Positions 13,824 to 17,742 of a stretch of 17,742 nt of DNA are shown here, piece by piece. The notes under the pieces are model-generated. The model was not told where the DNA came from. It worked only from the letters and a program-made list of their open reading frames with translations, and made no database searches. Position 1 is the first letter of the stretch; each line of letters opens with the position of its first letter. Origin of the DNA: JAUZQZ01 sp964624255 (GTDB taxonomy: Bacteria; Pseudomonadota; Zetaproteobacteria; Mariprofundales; Mariprofundaceae); contig CAZUWV010000028.1 of assembly GCA_964624255.1 (NCBI GenBank), forward strand, positions 1-17,742. The letters run 5' to 3'. Made by a program: the position numbers and the translations under genes.

Positions 13824-15536
13824 ATGTCTGAAATATTCAATATCATGCTGCTTGAAGACCAGCCCGCCGTTCGCGACCTTGTGATTGAGGTACTGAAGAT
13901 GGTGGATGAACCAATCCATGTGGGTGCCGCCGAAAGTTTGCGGGAGGCTCGTCAGCTGATGTGCGAGCGTTCCTGGCACGGAATGATTGCCGACCTGAGC
14001 CTGACCGACGGCCAGTCACTTGAGCTGATCGCCGATCTTCGCCAGCAGGGTATTCTGATTCCCACCATCCTTATCAGCGGCATGTTGTCACCCGAGAAGG
14101 AGCGCAAAGCGCACGCGCTCGGTATTGATAAAATATTACTCAAACCTTTCCGGCCGGATGCATTGCTAACGTGCATGGATGAGTTGCTTTTCAAACGCAA
14201 GACAGAGGCTCCGGAAGAGGATCGAAATGACACCAGATTGACACAGAATGAACGATTGCAGGATGGGCTGCTGTCCGGACTTTTTTCGATGGACAGGAAT
14301 CTTGATTTTATACGCCGGCTGGTGCGCGAGATCCCTTCCAGAGAGGATGTGGCCGGTATTTGTACCGGTGCCCTGACGCTGGCCATGGATATGCTTCATG
14401 CCGAGGCCGGATTCGTAGCATTCTTTGATCGGAGTAAAGGGAAACTCTCTCTGGTGACGCGGCACGGCGAGTTCGATAAACCTGCCACGGATAAACCATT
14501 CGACCCGCCTGGGTTCGTTCATACCGAAGCTGTCCGTACAGAGGCCTCGGAAGGTAAGTGGGATTCCGGATCTGTTGCTCCGGAATGTGCTTTAAGTCAA
14601 ACGCCTTTTGCTCCGCTGCTGGAAGGCAAGGAGACGATGATCCACATTCAGGGGGCAGAGGACAACAGTCATCCAGGGTCTGAAAATCAGTACAAAGGGG
14701 AGCTTTGGCCCGCCCTAGGCTTCGGCCCCGCAATCGCTATCCCGATATGTTTACAACAGCGCGCCGTCGGTGTGCTCTGCCTTGTTTCCGAACAGTGGCG
14801 GCACAATGCCCGTCCAAGCGATGAGAATAAACGCGCACTACTGGATATTCTGGTGCCACAACTGGATACCTTGCTTGATAACAGGGCTGTCCATGCGGCA
14901 CTGGAAGAAAGTGTCAAGGAAACGCTGTTCACTCTGGTTCGCCTCCTGGAGGCCAGAGACCGATACACGCGGGATCATTCCGCCCGGGTGAGCGAGCTGG
15001 CGGTCAACTTTGCCACCCGCATGGCCCTGGACAGCGAAACCATCGAAATGATTCGGACCGGTGGCCTTTTACACGATATAGGGAAAGTCGCCGTAGCCGA
15101 TTCCGTTCTGCTGAAACCTGGCCGTTTAACCGATCAGGAATTCGCCAAAATCAAGACGCACCCGGGTATCGGGGATGCCGTTCTTAGTAACCTGGACGGG
15201 CTGGTTCGAGAGCGCCAGATTGTCCGCAACCATCACGAACGCTGGGATGGATGCGGCTACCCGGATGGGTTGGATGGCGAACATACGTCTTTACCCGCCA
15301 GGATTGTCGGCGTAGCCGATGCCATTGATGCCATGACATCGCATCGGTGCTACCGCAAGGCACGCCCGCTTTCCTTCTGTCGAGAACAACTGCTGCAGGG
15401 TTCCGGCACACAGTTTGACCCCCAGGTCGTAGCAGTCGCGATTGATGCCATTGACGAGGGTCAGGTACATACCCAGGCAAGTTCAATTATAAAAATGGAG
15501 GCTGCCAATTCTGGCATTAAAATTGCTCGCATTTAA
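13824..15536 (+). CDS. REC-GAF-HD-GYP response regulator, predicted c-di-GMP phosphodiesterase
   Basis: The 570-residue protein has a receiver domain (1-120: E11-D12, phospho-acceptor D57 in MIADLSLTDG, K107-P108), a GAF-like sensor (about 160-355) and a complete HD-GYP domain (about 365-545). Catalytic motifs are HSARV (385-389), HDIGK (417-421), H446 in KTHPGIG, NHHERWDGCGYPDG (HH 470-471, GYP 478-480) and RIVGVADAIDAM. HD-GYP enzymes hydrolyse c-di-GMP, through pGpG to GMP, using a metal centre. The GAF part carries a hydrophilic insertion of about 80 residues (218-295) between two strands. AGAGGAG lies 8 bases before the ATG. Phosphorylation and a GAF ligand probably both tune activity, lowering c-di-GMP when motile. 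Confidence 0.93.
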   Translation: MSEIFNIMLLEDQPAVRDLVIEVLKMVDEPIHVGAAESLREARQLMCERSWHGMIADLSLTDGQSLELIADLRQQGILIPTILISGMLSPEKERKAHALGIDKILLKPFRPDALLTCMDELLFKRKTEAPEEDRNDTRLTQNERLQDGLLSGLFSMDRNLDFIRRLVREIPSREDVAGICTGALTLAMDMLHAEAGFVAFFDRSKGKLSLVTRHGEFDKPATDKPFDPPGFVHTEAVRTEASEGKWDSGSVAPECALSQTPFAPLLEGKETMIHIQGAEDNSHPGSENQYKGELWPALGFGPAIAIPICLQQRAVGVLCLVSEQWRHNARPSDENKRALLDILVPQLDTLLDNRAVHAALEESVKETLFTLVRLLEARDRYTRDHSARVSELAVNFATRMALDSETIEMIRTGGLLHDIGKVAVADSVLLKPGRLTDQEFAKIKTHPGIGDAVLSNLDGLVRERQIVRNHHERWDGCGYPDGLDGEHTSLPARIVGVADAIDAMTSHRCYRKARPLSFCREQLLQGSGTQFDPQVVAVAIDAIDEGQVHTQASSIIKMEAANSGIKIARI

Positions 15537-15567
15537 CGGTACCCCGTAAGAAGTTCAAGGAGTCTTC

Positions 15568-16176
15568 ATGCCTGAGGATAACGATATGAACCGTCGAATG
15601 GACTTCCGCCAGGATGTTATGTTGCGCATCAGGGAAGAAATCCTGACACCGGAGCAGTTTGAAGCCGGATTAAAAAACCCGGGAGCAGAACTCTATCAGC
15701 AGGTTTTGACCCAGGGTATGATACTTGACGACCCATTGGTCAACGAGGCATCCGATACGGCAGATTCGTCCGTATTCAAGGCTATTCAGGAACTTGAGAC
15801 CAAGCTCAACTATTTAATCGGGATGAATGTGCTGCGCGATTCCGGACAGGAATTACCCGAAGATCGACTGGTTAACATCAGCGCAACAGGTATTTCCTTC
15901 GTAACAGAGACGGATGTTTCGGCCGGTGACAAGATGAAAATGACCGTAATTCTGCCCCTTTTCCCCCCAACGTTCGTAGAAATACAGGCAGAAGTAGTGC
16001 GCGTCAAAAATATAGCGAAGGGGAAAAAGCGTGTGGGTGTTATATTCGCCTTTCGCTGTGAATACGAGGAAGCAAGTATTATCAAGTACGTTTTCAAACT
16101 TCAGCGTGAGAACATTCGCACAAAATACCTACAAATGCGCCGATTCACACGCGTTGGCGATAATGAAATACTGTAA
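15568..16176 (+). CDS. PilZ-domain protein, predicted c-di-GMP receptor or relative
   Basis: The 202-residue protein has the split PilZ layout known from many proteobacteria. An N-terminal arginine motif (NRRMDFRQDVMLRI, about 8-21) is followed by a helical middle region (about 25-95) and then the PilZ barrel opening RLVNISATGISF (about 100-111), the NxSxxG motif. Later strands include GDKMKMTVILPLFPP and RVGVIFAF. In canonical PilZ proteins the RRxxR and D/NxSxxG motifs together grip c-di-GMP. Here they are far apart in sequence, as in tetramerising PilZ proteins, some of which do not bind the ligand. AAGGAG precedes the ATG, and a gap of 31 bases follows the HD-GYP gene, so it is probably co-transcribed. 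Confidence 0.82.
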   Translation: MPEDNDMNRRMDFRQDVMLRIREEILTPEQFEAGLKNPGAELYQQVLTQGMILDDPLVNEASDTADSSVFKAIQELETKLNYLIGMNVLRDSGQELPEDRLVNISATGISFVTETDVSAGDKMKMTVILPLFPPTFVEIQAEVVRVKNIAKGKKRVGVIFAFRCEYEEASIIKYVFKLQRENIRTKYLQMRRFTRVGDNEIL

Positions 16177-16233
16177 CCAAGATCCTGCAAGTATTCGTGT
16201 ACGCAGAATGCAACCCATTGATCCATCAAGTGT

Positions 16234-16280
16234 ATTAAAAAAAACTCATCACCAATAAGCTCATAATATGTTTTTTTAAT
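16234..16280. repeat. A/T-rich inverted repeat after the PilZ gene, possible bidirectional terminator
   Basis: ATTAAAAAAAAC (16234-16245) is mirrored by GTTTTTTTAAT (16270-16280) around a 24-base spacer, with a one-base length difference in the A run. It starts 57 bases after the PilZ stop. The stem has little G+C, so termination by this alone is uncertain, but the T-run on each strand fits a weak bidirectional terminator. Confidence 0.35.
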
Positions 16281-16286
16281 GCGCTT

Positions 16287-16304
16287 AAGCCTCTTGCAAA
16301 ACTC
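16287..16304 (+). repeat. Right-type end of the interspersed mobile element (copy E)
   Basis: AAGCCTCTTGCAAAACTC matches the tip of copy A in 17 of 18 bases, but its interior (TGGGCGTAATGATT) follows the right end of the 161-bp element instead of the left. It is thus the opposite end of the same element. It lies upstream of the ferritin-like gene with no transposase attached. Confidence 0.6.
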
Positions 16305-16346
16305 TGGGCGTAATGATTCAGCGCCCATCACAGGAGAAAAATTCGC

Positions 16347-16373
16347 TCGACAATTCCTGTCGGCCCGTATACT
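16347..16373 (+). promoter_or_regulatory. Candidate sigma-70 promoter for the ferritin-like gene
   Basis: TCGACA (16347-16352, 5 of 6) and TATACT (16368-16373, 5 of 6) are separated by a short 15-base spacer. The expected start near 16380 gives a leader of about 95 bases that contains a small hairpin, CCTCC-TGTCTG-GGAGG. Both boxes are good but the spacing is below the optimum, which often means an activator is needed. Confidence 0.4.
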
Positions 16374-16476
16374 CTGGTGCAGGGAAGCTGCCGCGTTTCG
16401 GCGAATCCTCAGGGCGTCCTCCTGTCTGGGAGGGCTGCTCCACGGGACTTGCCTGATAATTACACTGGAGACTGTC

Positions 16477-16947
16477 ATGTCTGAACAATCACTCGATAAA
16501 ACTGCCGTTGTTTCATTGTTAAACAAGATACTGGAGATGGAACTGGCCGGTACGGTGCGCTATACGCATTACTCGTTAATGGTCTTCGGTCATAGTCGCA
16601 TTCCCATCATCTCATGGCTGCGCGAGCAGGCCACGGAGTGCTTGTGTCATGCCCACGACGCCGGTGAGATGATTACCCACCTCGGAGGTCATCCATCGCT
16701 GGCTATCGGCCCGTTGCTTGAGACCCATAAACACGATATTGGCGATATTATGCGCGAGTCACTGGATATCGAGGGCAAATCCATGGGGCTGTACCGACAA
16801 CTCCTGGAGTTAACGCGAGATCGTTCAGTCCTGCTGGAAGAGTATGCCCGGCGCCTTATATCAGAAGAAGAATTGCACCTTGGCGAAGTAGACAAGATGT
16901 TACGGAAACCCGGTGATGTAGGTACTTTCTCTGAATCACATACCTGA
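16477..16947 (+). CDS. Ferritin-like (bacterioferritin-related) diiron protein
   Basis: The 156-residue, all-helical protein has a four-helix ferritin layout. Helix A is LLNKILEMELAGTVRYTHYS with E26 and E28, either of which could be the metal glutamate. Helix B has EQATECLCHAHDAGEM, helix C is around HDIGDIMRESLDIEGKSMGL, and helix D has LISEEELHLGEV with an ExxH pair. These are the positions of ferroxidase ligands. In helix B the Glu-to-His spacing is four, not the three usual in bacterioferritin (ExxH), and the heme-ligand methionine region is changed. It belongs to a bacterioferritin-like side family whose iron-storage or oxidative-stress role is inferred. GGAG lies before the ATG; the in-frame region upstream to 16279 is non-coding leader. 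Confidence 0.8.
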   Translation: MSEQSLDKTAVVSLLNKILEMELAGTVRYTHYSLMVFGHSRIPIISWLREQATECLCHAHDAGEMITHLGGHPSLAIGPLLETHKHDIGDIMRESLDIEGKSMGLYRQLLELTRDRSVLLEEYARRLISEEELHLGEVDKMLRKPGDVGTFSESHT

Positions 16948-16973
16948 TCCGCGAATACCGTTAGTCGGGAGTC

Positions 16974-17168
16974 TTGTCGACAGACTACGCCTGCTCCGCT
17001 ATGGGTCGTAGCAGACGCAGTGAAGCGATGCGGGAACGGATTATGCGTGGTGCTGGCGTTGAAAATATACGGCAGCATATTTTTCTGTGTTGTGACCAGA
17101 GCAAACCCAAGTGTTATTCCAGAGCTACGATCGCCATACGTCCGACAGGCTCCTGGGTGACAATATAA
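16974..17168 (+). pseudogene. Remnant of a thioredoxin-like [2Fe-2S] ferredoxin gene with internal deletion
   Basis: The frame encodes VENIRQHIFLCCDQSKPKCY, strikingly like the N-terminus of small thioredoxin-fold ferredoxins (HIFLCCDQxKPKC, carrying the first cluster cysteines). It then jumps at about residue 50 to TIAIRPTGSWV, which resembles the C-terminal GPIAVVYPxGxWY of the same family. About 50 middle residues, including the later cysteines, are missing, so the product could not hold a normal cluster. A real member is about 100 residues. I take it as a decayed gene with an in-frame internal deletion. The family is recalled from memory, not searched. This remnant fills most of the 318-base gap between the ferritin-like gene and the YbhB-like gene. 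Confidence 0.55.
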
Positions 17169-17197
17169 GCAGACCCCCATACGCGGTCCTTTTTATG

Positions 17198-17230
17198 CCG
17201 TTGCCATCAGTTTTGCGGGACTGATAACGG
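17198..17230 (+). promoter_or_regulatory. Leader hairpin upstream of the YbhB-like gene
   Basis: CCGTT-gcc-ATCAG (17198-17210) pairs with CTGAT-AACGG (17221-17230). This is a ten-base-pair stem with one three-base bulge and a ten-base loop, ending 35 bases before the ATG. No T-run follows directly, so a regulatory leader structure or an operator palindrome is more likely than a terminator. Confidence 0.35.
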
Positions 17231-17265
17231 CCATCTTTCCTGCATCAGCTTACGGAGGTAAACAC

Positions 17266-17733
17266 ATGACGTTTTCGATCACTTCTCCGAACTTTACAGG
17301 CGGGGGAAGCATACCCTCCAGATATACATGCGAGGGTAAAGACGTTTCTCCGGCACTGATATTTACCGGGGTACCCGCCGGTGTGAAAAGCCTGGCATTG
17401 ATCGTGGATGATCCCGATGCCCCCGATCCTGCCGCCCCAAAAATGACATGGGTACACTGGGTACTCTATAACCTCCCGCCTGGCACGAAAAATCTGGAAG
17501 AAAATATTCGCACCCTCCCCATCGGGACCATGGAGGGAACAAATAACTGGCACAGAACCGGTTATGGTGGCCCTTGCCCACCCATTGGCCGCCACCGATA
17601 CTTTTTCAAGCTATATGCGCTGGACACGGCATTGCCCGACTTATATGAGCCGACCGTGGCGGCACTGGAAGAAGCCATGCACGGGCATGTGTTGGCACGA
17701 ACGGAGATGATCGGGATGTACCAAAAGAAATAA
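17266..17733 (+). CDS. YbhB/YbcL family (PEBP, Raf-kinase-inhibitor-like) protein
   Basis: The 155-residue protein has the normal length of bacterial PEBP proteins. Hallmarks are IPSRYTCEGKDVSPAL (16-31), SLALIVDDPDAPDP (42-55), the central WVHWVLYNLPP, and YGGPCPPIGRHRYFFKLYAL with the GxxPPxGxHRYxF anion-binding motif. The fold is a single beta domain with a small ligand pocket. Bacterial members have no settled biochemical role. The start follows a strong ACGGAGGT 7 bases upstream. There is no signal peptide, so it is cytoplasmic. No terminator is visible before the window ends. Confidence 0.93.
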   Translation: MTFSITSPNFTGGGSIPSRYTCEGKDVSPALIFTGVPAGVKSLALIVDDPDAPDPAAPKMTWVHWVLYNLPPGTKNLEENIRTLPIGTMEGTNNWHRTGYGGPCPPIGRHRYFFKLYALDTALPDLYEPTVAALEEAMHGHVLARTEMIGMYQKK

Positions 17734-17742
17734 TATTGAGGC

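Noticed and set aside
16279..16476. N-terminal extension of the ferritin-like protein
   Set aside because: The added residues resemble no ferritin, they cover a promoter-like sequence, and the downstream ATG has its own GGAG.
17061..17085. GAAAATAT/ATATTTTTC inverted repeat resembling a terminator or operator
   Set aside because: It falls inside the conserved ferredoxin-like coding remnant and is explained by codons for ENIRQHIFL; the stem is almost pure A/T.

Overview
The window reads as part of the chromosome of a flagellated, diderm proteobacterium. The evidence is a proteobacterial-style flagellar basal-body operon, sigma-54 and sigma-28 promoter sequences, and several c-di-GMP-type signalling genes. 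Base composition is moderate and no 16S or other phylogenetic marker is present, so I do not name a genus.

Layout. (1) 1-432: mobile-element debris. The end of one insertion element abuts a broken IS1182-type transposase gene and its downstream end. (2) 440-11186, minus strand: a long, tightly packed flagellar operon. In transcription order it holds a secreted helical-repeat protein, an FlrC/FlbD-like sigma-54 activator, flgB, flgC, fliE, fliF, fliG, fliH, fliI, fliJ and a MotE-family gene. Most junctions are 1-4 base overlaps or very short gaps. A perfect sigma-54 promoter lies inside the 3' end of the activator gene, just upstream of flgB. (3) 11187-11383: a divergent control region. (4) 11384-12778, plus strand: a second sigma-54 activator with an intact receiver domain and a FleQ/FlrA-like C-terminus. 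(5) 12833-12993: a 161-bp element with inverted repeats at its ends, which looks like a deletion derivative (MITE-like). (6) 13006-16176: a strong sigma-28 (FliA) promoter followed by a small unrecognised protein, a single-domain response regulator, a REC-GAF-HD-GYP phosphodiesterase and a PilZ protein. (7) 16177-17742: a ferritin-like protein, a decayed [2Fe-2S] ferredoxin gene and a YbhB/PEBP-family protein.

How it fits together. The window appears to hold most of a flagellar transcription hierarchy. A FleQ-like activator faces the operon that carries an FlrC-like activator. The FlrC-like activator is positioned to fire the sigma-54 promoter in front of flgB. Motility-phase sigma-28 then reads an operon of c-di-GMP turnover and sensing genes. 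This order is inferred from motifs and gene order, not demonstrated.

The least expected signal is a family of short, related ends of one mobile element. They occur at 30-53, 3757-3787, 11265-11288, 12833-12993 and 16287-16304, in the gaps between gene blocks and even between fliG and fliH. I found no CRISPR array, tRNA, rRNA or clear riboswitch.
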